This document shows, piece after piece, positions 40,815 through 50,603 of a DNA stretch of 64,000 nucleotides. The notes beneath the pieces are model-generated. The model had not been told where the DNA came from. It did no database searches and saw only the letters and a list, made by a program, of their open reading frames with translations. Positions within the stretch are counted from its first letter, which is position 1, and each line of letters begins with the position of its first letter. Where the stretch lies: the NCBI GenBank assembly GCA_017881055.1, contig JADGRF010000101.1, positions 31,304-95,303 on the forward strand, in the 5' to 3' direction. This DNA is from Sandaracinaceae bacterium (GTDB taxonomy: Bacteria; Myxococcota_A; Polyangia; Polyangiales; JAFGIB01). Both the position numbers and the translations under genes were made by a program.

Positions 40815-42740
40815 GTGGACAACAACGATTCAGATGACGAGTACAGGGCGCGGCCAGGCGCCCCCATCGACTTCGGTCGGTTGACTCACGCGGTAGGGCG
40901 CCACTGGAAGTACATTCCGATCGCGGTCGCGATCGGCGCGCTGGTTGGCCTGGTCTACGCGGCCCTCATGATTCAGCCGGACTACTCGGCGCGCGCGACC
41001 ATCCTGTGGGAGCCTCCGGGAACCGGTGATGGCGAGCCGTCGGACCGCAGCTTCCTGACCCAGGTCGACAGCATCAAGCTGCCCGTCAACCTGATGGAAG
41101 TTCGCCGCCGCCTGAAGATGAAGATGGGGCTCGACACGCTCAAGGACAAGATCAACCTCTTGTTCGACGCCGACAGCCACTTGGTGCAGGTCGAGGTCAC
41201 CGATCGCAGCGGCAAGAACGCTGCTGCGCTGGCCAACTCCACGATCGACGTGTTCCTCGAGTACCAACGTCGCGTCGGTCGCGCGCGCGGCGAAGAGCAC
41301 CTGCAGGCCATCGAAGCCGACATCGAAGTGGCGCAAGCGCAGCTCAAGAATGCCCGCGACGCGTACGACGCGTTCCGCAAGCAAATGGGCGTCTCGGATT
41401 TTCAGCTCGAGACCAAGCTCGCGATCGAGAAGGCCTCGCAGCTGAAACAGCAGGCCGACATTTCCGTGGCCGAAGCGCTGACCGAGGAAGCTCGCCAGCG
41501 CCAGCTCAACGAGGAGGCGTCGCAAGCGCCAACCACGATGGCGGGCGGTACCAGCATGACCAACCCCGACGCGATCGCGCTGTCGCAGGCGCGCATGCAG
41601 TTGGCGGCGGCCCGCGCGCACTTGGCGTCGGATCATCCGCAGATTCTGCAGCTCGAGTCGCAGGTGGCCTCGCTCGAGACGCGAGCCAAGTCCAACACCA
41701 ACATGGTGCAGGGCGCGGTCTCCGTGTTGCCCAACGCGCAGTACTTGTCGATCAAGGCTGGCATTTCGAACAGCAAGGTCAGCAAGGAAGCCGCGATGGA
41801 GCGGCAAGAGACGTACAAGCGCTTTGCTCAAGAAGCCGAGAAGCGCTTGCAGCAGCTGTCGGAGGCCGAGGGCCAAGCGCAGACGCTGCTCTCGAAGATC
41901 AATCTGCTCGAGACCCGCAGCTCGGAGCTCGAGTCGCAGCGCGTGCGTGTGCGCGACAGCGTGCGCAATGCGTCCGCAGACTTTCGCGTCGTGACACCCG
42001 CAAGCGTGCCGGAGCGTCCGAACCCTTCGCAGCGTCGTTCGATCGCGGTGAAGTTCCCGGCGGCTGCGCTCGTGATCGCGCTGTGCGTGATCTTCGGCTA
42101 CGAGCTGCGCGGACTCCGCGTGCACACGGCGCGTGAGGCCGGCTTTTGGGCGAACTCAGCGGTGATTGCTTCGTCGACCTGGCCGCGCGAGGCGAACACG
42201 CTCGGAGCGCTGGTCGACGAGCTGAGCGACGCCGCACCCGTCGTGCGCGGCATGACGCTCGTGGTCGGCGCGCGCGTCAACGAAGTGCCCCTGGCGCGGG
42301 AGATCGCGTATTGGCTCAGTCACCTCTCGGGCTTCTCGCAGCGCAGTGTCGTCGGCTCCGACGAGTCGATCGTCGACGGGGTGAAGCAGCCCACCGTGGA
42401 AGTTGCGCCCGGCGTGGAAACCGCACCTACGGCCGGCGGTCCCAGCCAGGCCTTTGCGCTGGCGCGCCGCGGTAGCGGCGGAGATCAGCTGACCGTGGCG
42501 CAGGCCTGGGACGGTCCGCCGAACGGCCCGTCGTTGCGTCGCGCCGCGCGCTTGGCCGATCGCGTGCTGGTCGTGCTCGCTGCCGGTACGTTGTCGGCCA
42601 CCGAGGTTGCTCAGCTCCGTTCGCGGCTGGGGCGCGACCGTGGCATCGGCCTTCTGCTGGTCGGCCTCAATCCCGATTTCGTGAAGCTGCCGGACCGCGT
42701 AGGCGCGGTCGAAGACTTCTGGCGCGAGCGGTCGGCTTGA
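40815..42740 (+). CDS. Wzc/GumC-like polysaccharide co-polymerase (chain-length determinant family)
   Basis: Wzz-like N-terminus with TM (YIPIAVAIGALVGLVYAALM), long coiled coil, PxxP-type second TM region (PERPNPSQRRSIAVKFPAAALVIALCVIFGY), C-terminal cytoplasmic domain without a recognisable Walker A. Confidence 0.85.
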   Translation: MDNNDSDDEYRARPGAPIDFGRLTHAVGRHWKYIPIAVAIGALVGLVYAALMIQPDYSARATILWEPPGTGDGEPSDRSFLTQVDSIKLPVNLMEVRRRLKMKMGLDTLKDKINLLFDADSHLVQVEVTDRSGKNAAALANSTIDVFLEYQRRVGRARGEEHLQAIEADIEVAQAQLKNARDAYDAFRKQMGVSDFQLETKLAIEKASQLKQQADISVAEALTEEARQRQLNEEASQAPTTMAGGTSMTNPDAIALSQARMQLAAARAHLASDHPQILQLESQVASLETRAKSNTNMVQGAVSVLPNAQYLSIKAGISNSKVSKEAAMERQETYKRFAQEAEKRLQQLSEAEGQAQTLLSKINLLETRSSELESQRVRVRDSVRNASADFRVVTPASVPERPNPSQRRSIAVKFPAAALVIALCVIFGYELRGLRVHTAREAGFWANSAVIASSTWPREANTLGALVDELSDAAPVVRGMTLVVGARVNEVPLAREIAYWLSHLSGFSQRSVVGSDESIVDGVKQPTVEVAPGVETAPTAGGPSQAFALARRGSGGDQLTVAQAWDGPPNGPSLRRAARLADRVLVVLAAGTLSATEVAQLRSRLGRDRGIGLLLVGLNPDFVKLPDRVGAVEDFWRERSA

Positions 42741-42762
42741 TCGTGAACGGCCGGCATGATTG

Positions 42763-42837
42763 GCGAAACCCGAGATATGCGAAACCCGAGATACGCGAAC
42801 CCGCCTTCGGCTTTTCGCGGGTCGGCTTTTCGCGGGT
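42763..42837. repeat. Short direct/inverted repeat cluster between Wzc-like and OPX genes
   Basis: gcgaaacccgagata twice (16-bp period), then cggcttttcgcgggt twice (15-bp period); ACCCGC/GCGGGT complementary arms. Confidence 0.7.
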
Positions 42838-42880
42838 CATGTTAGCCTGCGGCCCTCATGCATGCGGATAGGTGCAACTG

Positions 42881-43993
42881 ATGGTCGCGCTGCGACGGCT
42901 CACCCGCTTCGCTGGGATCGTGCTGGTGTCGTGCTCCGGGCTGCTGCTGGGCTGTGCTTCGTTGCCGAAGGCGCCGAAGCGTCCCATGGACGATCGTGAA
43001 TTCGCGGCTCCGCTGTTGATCGGTAAGTCGGGCATTCAAGACGATCGACCGCCGTCGTTGCTGTTGATCCCTGGCGACAAGATCAACATCGAGATGACGT
43101 CCGGTACGACCACGACGTTGCCGAGCGTGTTGATCGAGGCCTCGGGCTCGGTGCACGTGCCGCTCGCGGGCGACGTCGAGATCGCTGGGCTCAGCCTGAG
43201 CGCGGCGGAGCAGAAGCTGACCAAGGCGCTGCAGCGCTACGACTCGCTCGTGCACATCGACGTGACGGTGGCTGCGCTCGATGGTCACAAGGTCACCGTC
43301 GCGGGTGCGGTGAAGCAGCCCGGCGTCGTGCTCTTGACGCCAGCGGCTAGGCTCGCGGATCTGATCATGCAGTCCGGCGGCACGATCACCAATCTGGTAA
43401 ACGGCCAGATGGTGGATGGCTCCGACTTGGCGAGCGCGCGCCTGGTGCGCGACGGAAAGCAGCTGCCAATCGACTTCCAGAAAGCCGTCGCTGGCGATCC
43501 GCTGCACAACGTGTACATGCGCGCGGGCGATCAAGTTTACATTCCTTCCGGGCGCGGCCTGACCGTCAGCCTGATGGGGCAGACGGGTGGCATGGTCATC
43601 CAGTGGGCCCCAGGTTTCCGGCTGACGCAGGCGCTCGCGATGGCCGGCGGTGTGCATACCGGCGGTGACAAGGACGACATTCGCATCGTGCGCGGCTCGA
43701 TCGACGCGCCGCGCGTCTACACCACGAGCGTGCGCGACATGATCGACGGCGCGGGCCACGACGTCGAGCTCTATCCCGGCGACTTGGTCTGGGTCACCGA
43801 CCACTGGATCGAAGACTTCGGCGAGGTCATCGGCGTGATCGGTCCGCTGATTTCGCTGACGTTCAGCGCCTCGGCGTTGGCGGTTGCCTTGAGCAACCGC
43901 ACCGCGGGCACGACGACGCTGGTGCCGACGGGACAACCCACTACGCCGGTCCCGCTGCGCAAGCTAGCGATTCCGTTCTCGTTCGGTCGGTGA
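42881..43993 (+). CDS. Polysaccharide export (OPX/Wza-like) lipoprotein with SLBB domains
   Basis: Lipobox LLLGCAS; LIPGDKINIEM, VTVAGAVKQPGVVLL, VYIPSGRGLTVSLMGQTG. ATG 42881 or alternative start 42872. Confidence 0.88.
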   Translation: MVALRRLTRFAGIVLVSCSGLLLGCASLPKAPKRPMDDREFAAPLLIGKSGIQDDRPPSLLLIPGDKINIEMTSGTTTTLPSVLIEASGSVHVPLAGDVEIAGLSLSAAEQKLTKALQRYDSLVHIDVTVAALDGHKVTVAGAVKQPGVVLLTPAARLADLIMQSGGTITNLVNGQMVDGSDLASARLVRDGKQLPIDFQKAVAGDPLHNVYMRAGDQVYIPSGRGLTVSLMGQTGGMVIQWAPGFRLTQALAMAGGVHTGGDKDDIRIVRGSIDAPRVYTTSVRDMIDGAGHDVELYPGDLVWVTDHWIEDFGEVIGVIGPLISLTFSASALAVALSNRTAGTTTLVPTGQPTTPVPLRKLAIPFSFGR

Positions 43994-44021
43994 GGTGACC
44001 TGCCAGCGGAACCGCGGCGTG

Positions 44022-45236
44022 TCAGCTGCGTCCGTAGCGGGCGCCGGCGAGCGGGTCGTCCAGGCGGTCGCGCCTGACTTCTTCGCGCAGCTCGCGCAGA
44101 CGCACATAGAGCTCGACGTCGCTTGGCGTGCTGGTGTCGTCGTGGCGGAGGCCGAGCAGGCGCGCCGCGAGATGGCGCGCCTCCAATCGATCGCGTGCGT
44201 AGGCGAGCAGCACCGCGCAGCGCGCGAGACGCTCGCGAGCATCGCCTGGTCGCGCCAGTCGCGTGTTGCCTTGGCGCGCGGCACGCAGGCTCGCACGCAA
44301 CGCGCGTAGCGCTAGGTAGCTGGTGTCGGACCACAGACGTTCCGGGTGCAGCGCGTAGCTCATCGGGTCGGTGGGCGCGCCGACACGTCGTGCTTCGAGC
44401 CCGAGGTGCACGCGACCGAGCAGGGCCAGGCGCTCCTGGCGAAACTGCGCGAGTGGCACGGCCGGAACCCAGCGGTCGGGCCGCGCCATGTAACGAAGCG
44501 CATCCGTGTACGCGGCGGCGAGCCCTCGCATGAACCCTGACATGAGTCCCGGCATGCCTTGGACGCCCTCTGCGGTCTCCAGCTCGGCGCAGCGCTCCGT
44601 TGCGCGAAACGCGTAGCAAGCGGTGGAGAGCAGCAGCGCGTCGCCGCACGCCAACACGCCCTCGTGCAAGGCTTGCGGCGTACGCTGTTCGTGTCCGATG
44701 TCGTCGAGGTTGGCGGTTGCGATTGCCGCTGCCGCGTCGCACAGAGTCGCGCCCCAGGCTTCGGGCGGGAGCTCTTTCGGATGCACGCTGGCGATGCGTC
44801 CGAGCACCGCTTGGTCGCCGGTCAGCACTTCGACGTGTCCGCCTGCGACGTCCATCCAGGTGAGCGCGGGGGTCGGATGTTGCAGCTCGCCCTCGGTGCG
44901 TGCGCACAGGTGCACGTCGACGCCCAGGCGATCGCTCCAGGTTGCCGCGATGCGCTCGAAGCGCGCGCTGGCTTTACGCTCGCTGCTCCCGACGACCGCG
45001 AGCAGCTCATAGCAGGATTGGGCTTGCAGCTCGCCGTTGCGTTCGACCACGCTGCCTTCGCCGCGCGCGTACGGGCCAAGCAGGAAGAGCGCACCGAGCG
45101 TGCGCCCGAGCTCACCGTCGATTGCGGCCGAGAGTCGCGCCAGGTCTTGGGTGACGCGTGCTTCGGCGTCTCGATCACCACACAGGGTGTGGGTCGCACT
45201 GCCGCCGTCGGCCGCATTGGTCCCGTGCGTGCTCAT
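44022..45236 (-). CDS. Nucleotidyltransferase-fold-like protein (possibly catalytically inactive)
   Basis: LGALFLLGPYARGEGSVVERNGELQAQSCYELLAVV resembles the GSxARG..DxD nucleotidyltransferase motif, but without DxD. ATG 45236 overlaps the upstream TGA. Confidence 0.55.
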   Translation of the reverse strand: MSTHGTNAADGGSATHTLCGDRDAEARVTQDLARLSAAIDGELGRTLGALFLLGPYARGEGSVVERNGELQAQSCYELLAVVGSSERKASARFERIAATWSDRLGVDVHLCARTEGELQHPTPALTWMDVAGGHVEVLTGDQAVLGRIASVHPKELPPEAWGATLCDAAAAIATANLDDIGHEQRTPQALHEGVLACGDALLLSTACYAFRATERCAELETAEGVQGMPGLMSGFMRGLAAAYTDALRYMARPDRWVPAVPLAQFRQERLALLGRVHLGLEARRVGAPTDPMSYALHPERLWSDTSYLALRALRASLRAARQGNTRLARPGDARERLARCAVLLAYARDRLEARHLAARLLGLRHDDTSTPSDVELYVRLRELREEVRRDRLDDPLAGARYGRS

Positions 45237-46324
45237 GGTTTGCCCTCGTCCGTAGTATGCGCTCCGCGCGCGGCCACGTATGCTTGATCGAGCAGGAGCG
45301 CCGCTGTGAGGCCGAAGATCGTGTCCACGGGTCGAAACGGCGCGCGCAGGTTGCCGTTCGGGCTGCGTTCGGAGAACGCGTTCGTCACGGACAGCATGAG
45401 ATCGAGCACCGGACCTAGCGAGTAGGCCACCGCCACTCGGATGCTGCGGGTGTTGCGCCAGTGCGTGGGACTCGCATCGGCCAGGGTCACGACGGCGCCG
45501 GTGTCGGTCATGATCTGCGCGGGTGCCAGGGCATAGGCATGCCAGTACTCGAACGCGAGCCAGATCAACGCGCTCCACTTTTCGCTGAGCTGACCCTGTG
45601 CGATCAGGTTCGCCTGCAGAATGTCCCGCGGATTGGCGAGGCTGCCCAGGTACGAGCAAGACGCGCTGGTGCCGGTGCCGGCGGTGCCACCAAAGCACGG
45701 ATAGGGCACATCCGCGGAGACTGCGTTGCCGCGGGAGAAGCGGCGGATGTAGCCGAAGATCGCGCGAAACTGTATGCCGCGCAGCCAGTCCTCGAACGAG
45801 AGCGCGGCCCCGATGCGAGGCCCGGCGCCGAGCATCAAGCCTGCAGCGCGACTTGCGAGCGACACCGGCACGACCGCTTCGACACCGCCGGACAGGTCCA
45901 GCTTGCGGTGCGTCGCGAGCTGGCTGCTCCACAACAGCTGCTCGAGTCGCAGATCGGTGTCGGAGAGTAGCGGCTTCTGTCGCCACGTGGTCGTGTCCGA
46001 GCTGGTGAGCTCGATCTCAATGCCCTGTTCGATGCGCAGGCGCGTGTGCTCGGAGAAGTGCCAGTACAGCCATAGGTCGAGGCCGACGGCGTAGTACGGA
46101 TCGTACGAGAGCTGTGCGTTCTTCGAGAACGTGTTGGCGCCGAGCGATTGGTCGAAGAGCAGCGCGGTGTCCCGCCACGGCAGATACCTCGTGAGCTCGC
46201 TGGCATCGCCGGCGTTGGGCTGCTCGGCTTCACGCGTCTGCGCCGCGGCGATTTCGGCATGCAGCAGCGCGCAGCCCAGAGTAACTAGAAGAAACCGACA
46301 TGCGCGCTGCACCGCCCGGCTCAT
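45233..46324 (-). CDS. Outer-membrane beta-barrel-like exported protein
   Basis: Signal peptide RFLLVTLGCALLHAEIAAAQ; amphipathic beta-strand pattern; ATG 46324. Confidence 0.6.
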   Translation of the reverse strand: MSRAVQRACRFLLVTLGCALLHAEIAAAQTREAEQPNAGDASELTRYLPWRDTALLFDQSLGANTFSKNAQLSYDPYYAVGLDLWLYWHFSEHTRLRIEQGIEIELTSSDTTTWRQKPLLSDTDLRLEQLLWSSQLATHRKLDLSGGVEAVVPVSLASRAAGLMLGAGPRIGAALSFEDWLRGIQFRAIFGYIRRFSRGNAVSADVPYPCFGGTAGTGTSASCSYLGSLANPRDILQANLIAQGQLSEKWSALIWLAFEYWHAYALAPAQIMTDTGAVVTLADASPTHWRNTRSIRVAVAYSLGPVLDLMLSVTNAFSERSPNGNLRAPFRPVDTIFGLTAALLLDQAYVAARGAHTTDEGKP

Positions 46325-46353
46325 CGCGCGCGAGTATGCCAGAATTGTGCTGC

Positions 46354-46833
46354 TCACTCGACGTACAGGCTCGTGAGGCCCGCGTTCTTGCGCATGGCCT
46401 CGAATAGCACGATCGAGACTGCGTTCGACAGGTTCAAGCTGCGCACCGCACCGCTCGTCGGAATGCCCCACACGCGGTCTTGATGCCGCTTCAACAGCTC
46501 GCGCGGCAGGCCGACGGACTCCTTGCCGAAGACCAGCGCATCGCCGGGCAGGAACTCTGCGTCCAGGTACGAGCGCTCGGCTTCGGAGCTGAGCAGGTGC
46601 AGGCGCGTGCCGGGGTGCGCGTCCACGAAGGCGTCGAACGTCGCGTGCAGATGCACGTCGACCAAATGCCAGTAATCGATACCCGCGCGCTTGAGCGAGC
46701 GGTCGTCGATGCGAAAGCCCAGTGGCTCGACCAAGTGCAAGGGCGAGCCCGTGGCTGCGCAAGTACGCGCGATCGACCCGGTATTCGGCGGGATCTCGGG
46801 CTCCACGAGCACCACGCGAAACGGTTGCGGCAT
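46354..46833 (-). CDS. trmL: tRNA (cytidine(34)-2'-O)-methyltransferase (SPOUT)
   Basis: RVVLVEPEIPPNTGSIARTCAATGSPLHLVEPLGF, LVFGKESVGLP, RSLNLSNAVSIVLFEAMRK. Confidence 0.93.
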   Translation of the reverse strand: MPQPFRVVLVEPEIPPNTGSIARTCAATGSPLHLVEPLGFRIDDRSLKRAGIDYWHLVDVHLHATFDAFVDAHPGTRLHLLSSEAERSYLDAEFLPGDALVFGKESVGLPRELLKRHQDRVWGIPTSGAVRSLNLSNAVSIVLFEAMRKNAGLTSLYVE

Positions 46834-46920
46834 GGGCGCGCAGCGCAGCTTGGGAGTCACCGGCATCGTGGCCGCGCAGGATATCACGCGCCTTGACCTG
46901 GGAGATCGCGCGAGGCTAGC

Positions 46921-47961
46921 GTGAGAACGGTGTTTCGTCTTCGCTGCAGGCTGTTCGCGGCTCTCGCGATCGTCACGTTCGTCTCGTCCGCGTTTGCCAT
47001 GTTCGCGCCAGTGCACGCGCGTGCGGGCAGCATGGACTTGGCGTTGGATCACCTGGGCATTCCGGGTGGCCACGGCGGTTGCACCGCCACGAATGCGTAC
47101 TGTGCCGACAACGAAGCGTTCGAGCGCTTGGTCTCCGAGTTCGCAGTCGCCGTGACCGCGCCCGTCTCGAGCGGCGCTGCAACGCTCGGGCCCGCGGGCT
47201 TCTATCTCGGTGTTAGCTCGACGCTCACGCCGATCTCGGCGAGTGGCAATGCGTGGCAGCGCGGGAGCCAAGGCGGCAACAGCGCCGTGCACAATACCTC
47301 GCCCGATGCGGCGTTGGTCTGGAATCGGTTCTCGGTACGCAAAGGCTTGCCGTTCGGCTTCGAGCTCGGCACGTCACTCGGGCAGGGCATCGATACGTCG
47401 ATCTGGGTGCTCGCGGCGGAGCTGAAATGGGCGCTGCTCGAGGGCTATCACAGCGGCCTCGGTCACTTTCCGGATCTCGCCCTGCACGGCACACTCTCGA
47501 CCACGGTCGGCGCGGGCGCGCTATCGTTGCAGACCGACACGCTCGACGTGATCTTGTCGAAGCCGTACGTCGTGTTTGGCAGCTATCGGATGACACCGTT
47601 TCTTGCGCTGCAGGGGCTGTTCGTGCGCGCGCGCACCGGCCGCGTGGATCTCACGCCGGGCACCAGCGGCTGGGACAACTGCAAGCCCGCCGCGGCGACC
47701 GGCTCGGCCACGGGTGCAGTGACGAGCTGCAGCGGTAACGGCTCGGATCTCGCGAACGATGTCGTGTTCAATCCCGTGTCGCAGACGCGCTGGCGCATGT
47801 TCGCCGGCTTAGAGGTTGCGCACCAACTGCTGACCACCTCGCTCTCCGTCGGCTACGATCTCGCCGTCCCGAGCTTGGCCACGAACAACCCGGAAGACGG
47901 CATCTCTGGGCCGCTCGCCCGCCAGATCGCGTTTCAGCTTTCCCTCGGGTTGCGCTACTGA
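46921..47961 (+). CDS. Exported outer-membrane beta-barrel-like protein
   Basis: GTG start, signal peptide RLFAALAIVTFVSSAFA, alternating beta pattern, terminal aromatic (FQLSLGLRY). Confidence 0.6.
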   Translation: MRTVFRLRCRLFAALAIVTFVSSAFAMFAPVHARAGSMDLALDHLGIPGGHGGCTATNAYCADNEAFERLVSEFAVAVTAPVSSGAATLGPAGFYLGVSSTLTPISASGNAWQRGSQGGNSAVHNTSPDAALVWNRFSVRKGLPFGFELGTSLGQGIDTSIWVLAAELKWALLEGYHSGLGHFPDLALHGTLSTTVGAGALSLQTDTLDVILSKPYVVFGSYRMTPFLALQGLFVRARTGRVDLTPGTSGWDNCKPAAATGSATGAVTSCSGNGSDLANDVVFNPVSQTRWRMFAGLEVAHQLLTTSLSVGYDLAVPSLATNNPEDGISGPLARQIAFQLSLGLRY

Positions 47962-47972
47962 TCCGCGTCGCC

Positions 47973-49082
47973 GTGAGTACCCCCGTGTCCAGTGAGCGCG
48001 CGTCGCAGCGGCTGTGTCGAGCGCTCGCGCTCGCGTGCAGCCTCGCATGTGCTGTCGTCTGTCTGGCGTCGAGCGTCGGCTGCGAGAGCCGCGCGCAGGC
48101 AGGCCTGGCCCGTGCGCTGACGGGCCGCGGCAAGGTTGCCGTGCTCGGTGGCCCTCACTTGTTGGAGGTTCACGCCGAGGGTGTGCAGCTGCTGGCAGCC
48201 GCTTCGGTGCCGGGGCTGTCGGCGGCGCTCTCGGGTGCGGAGCCGAACGTCGTGGCGTCGACGCTCGCGCGCGCGGGGCTGACCGGGATCGTGGTCGACG
48301 CGCGCGCACAGGACGTCGCGCTGGCGCCGAGCGCGGTTGCGCAGCGCCTGGCCCGCTACGAGAGCACGGCAGGTCTGACCGGCATCTATCTCGCGCCGCT
48401 CGCTGCGTTCTACGGGCTCGACCCGATGCGCGACTGGAGCCCGGCCTTGCGCACGGGCTTGGCTGAAGTGGCGCGCCGCTTGGTGGCGGGTGAGCAGCCG
48501 CCGCGGCTTTCGTCGTTTCCGGAAGCGGTGCGCCGCGTCGAGCCGGTCGAGGTCATGGTGCTCTTGCGCAGTGGAGAAAGACCGCGCCTCTGGCGCTCGG
48601 CCCGCGGCAGCTCGTTCGCACGAGCTCTGCTCACGGCGGCGTCGGTCGCGCGGAAGCGTTGGATCGAACGTGAGCAGGCGATGGGCGGCTCGATCGACAA
48701 GCTCTTGCCGCAGCTGACGATCGACGTGGCGCTGCTCGAGGACGACGGTGAGATCGGGGCTCGTGATCCCGCGTTCGTCGACCGGGTCGTGTCCGCCGAG
48801 CACGGCGTGGCGTACGAGAACAAAGGCGCCTGGCGTTACTACTTGCCCGAGGCGACTCATCAGCCGAAGGGCGTGCGCCCGAGCGCCGCCTACGCGCGCC
48901 TGTTTGCCGAAGACGGCTTGCCGGAGGGGAGCCTCGGCAGCTCCGAGCTGCGACCGTACCGCATGGCCGTGCGTGTGGTCGGAACGTCCGAGGGTGGCGC
49001 GCCCGAGCCGCACGCCGCTGACGTTCACGACGCCATCGGCGACGTCGTTGCGCCGTCCGAAGTGCTGGGCGACTCAAACTGA
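47973..49082 (+). CDS. Hypothetical exported lipoprotein
   Basis: N-terminal ALACSLACAVVCLASSVGCES lipobox-like; continuous ORF with no family recognised. Confidence 0.6.
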   Translation: MSTPVSSERASQRLCRALALACSLACAVVCLASSVGCESRAQAGLARALTGRGKVAVLGGPHLLEVHAEGVQLLAAASVPGLSAALSGAEPNVVASTLARAGLTGIVVDARAQDVALAPSAVAQRLARYESTAGLTGIYLAPLAAFYGLDPMRDWSPALRTGLAEVARRLVAGEQPPRLSSFPEAVRRVEPVEVMVLLRSGERPRLWRSARGSSFARALLTAASVARKRWIEREQAMGGSIDKLLPQLTIDVALLEDDGEIGARDPAFVDRVVSAEHGVAYENKGAWRYYLPEATHQPKGVRPSAAYARLFAEDGLPEGSLGSSELRPYRMAVRVVGTSEGGAPEPHAADVHDAIGDVVAPSEVLGDSN

Positions 49083-50603
49083 CGCGTGTGCAGCTGGCGG
49101 CGGCAGCGAGCGCAGCTTGGGCCGCTCGACATTCGCGAGCCGCTCCGCGGCGCGATACGCGATGGCCATGATCGAATGCTGGGGGTTCACGCCCAAGTTG
49201 CTTGGGAATACGCTCGCATCCATGACGTAGAGCCCCGGCACGTCGTGGCACTGCAGCTGCGCGTCGACGACTGCGTGACCAGGACTCGCCCCCGCGGCGG
49301 CCGTGCCGAAATGATGCGAAGCCATGAGGTGAATATCGCGGCGCGTCACGTGCTCGGCGAGGACCAGCTCGGCCTGCTCCGCACGCGTGAGACGCTCCGG
49401 TACACCCGCGACGCCCGGCAGCACCTCGACGGCGCCGGCCGCGAACATCAGCCGCACCAGCAGCGCGACGCCTTCTTTCAAGGTCGCGACGTCTTCGCGC
49501 AGCGGCTCGTAGCGCACCTGCGGGCTACCGAAGAGCGAGGGACGCACGCGGCCCCGGGCGCGCATACGGATGACGGCGCAGAACTGTGCGAAGTAGTCGA
49601 GCTTGCGCAGGCTGCGTTGCCACTCTTCGCCCGCACCCGGCAAGCGTGCCGCGAGCAACTCGGGCGGTAACGAGATGGACTCGATCTTCATTCCACGATC
49701 ACGCAGCGGCACTTCGTAGGCCTGCGTGGCTCCAAAGCCCATGCCCACCTGATGATCGAAGCGGCCGATCACGGCGGCGCCGGGATGTGCTTGGTAGCCT
49801 TCGCCGACGTTCTTGCGCACGCCGCTCTTCCACAACAACAATGGCGTGTGGATCGCTCCCGCGCACACGATCACGGCGCGCCTCGCGTGCATCCGGAACG
49901 TGCCGCACGCGACACGCGCATCGGCCGTCAGCTGCGTGCCAAGCACGAAGCCAGCGCGTCCGCGATCCAGCTCGATGCGATCTGCGCGGCAGAGCGGGTG
50001 CAGGCGCGCACCTTGGGCGATCGCTCGTGGCACGTACGAGATGTCCATGCTTTGACGCGCACCGTGCGGGCAACCTTGCAGGCAGCGCGCGCTGCCTACG
50101 CAGCGGCGTGCGTTGCGGCGGATCGGCCGGCCCGTCAGACCGAGCGCGTCGCTGCCGGCTTTGAGTAAATCTCCGTTGCCGCCGCGCGTGTCCTCGGCCA
50201 CTTCGCCGATCTCGAGCTCGGCTTCGATGCGTGAAAAGGCGGCATCGAGCGCGCGTTCCTCCAGGAGCTCGCCGAGGCCGTGGCCCGCCGCCCACTCTGC
50301 GCGCACGTCGTCCGGCAGGCGCCAGATGATGCCGGAGTTGACCGCCGTGCTGCCGCCTACGACGCGCCCGAGCAAGAGTGGCATCGGCGCAGGACTGTGC
50401 GTGGCGAGCGTCGCGACGTCGCGCAGCGATTGACTCATCGCATCGAGTAGGCCGAGCGCGCGCTCCTCGGGTGCCAGAGACGGACCTTCTTCCAGCAAGA
50501 TCACCGAGGCCCCGGTCGCGCTCAGCACGCGAGCCGCGGTCGCACCACCCGCGCCCGTGCCGATGACCACGTAGTCGGCGCTGTCTTCGACATGCTTGCT
50601 CAC
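49074..50603 (-). CDS. GMC-family / cholesterol-oxidase-like FAD oxidoreductase
   Basis: YVVIGTGAGGATAARVLSATGASVILLEEG; GRVVGGSTAVNSGIIWRLP; DASVFPSNLGVNPQHSIMAIAYRAAERL. Confidence 0.9.
   Translation of the reverse strand: MSKHVEDSADYVVIGTGAGGATAARVLSATGASVILLEEGPSLAPEERALGLLDAMSQSLRDVATLATHSPAPMPLLLGRVVGGSTAVNSGIIWRLPDDVRAEWAAGHGLGELLEERALDAAFSRIEAELEIGEVAEDTRGGNGDLLKAGSDALGLTGRPIRRNARRCVGSARCLQGCPHGARQSMDISYVPRAIAQGARLHPLCRADRIELDRGRAGFVLGTQLTADARVACGTFRMHARRAVIVCAGAIHTPLLLWKSGVRKNVGEGYQAHPGAAVIGRFDHQVGMGFGATQAYEVPLRDRGMKIESISLPPELLAARLPGAGEEWQRSLRKLDYFAQFCAVIRMRARGRVRPSLFGSPQVRYEPLREDVATLKEGVALLVRLMFAAGAVEVLPGVAGVPERLTRAEQAELVLAEHVTRRDIHLMASHHFGTAAAGASPGHAVVDAQLQCHDVPGLYVMDASVFPSNLGVNPQHSIMAIAYRAAERLANVERPKLRSLPPPAAHASV

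Noticed and set aside
40830-42125. 431-aa minus ORF (also 42842..43936 minus)
   Set aside because: Antisense to the Wzc-like and OPX genes; His/Arg/Val-rich shadow composition without motifs.
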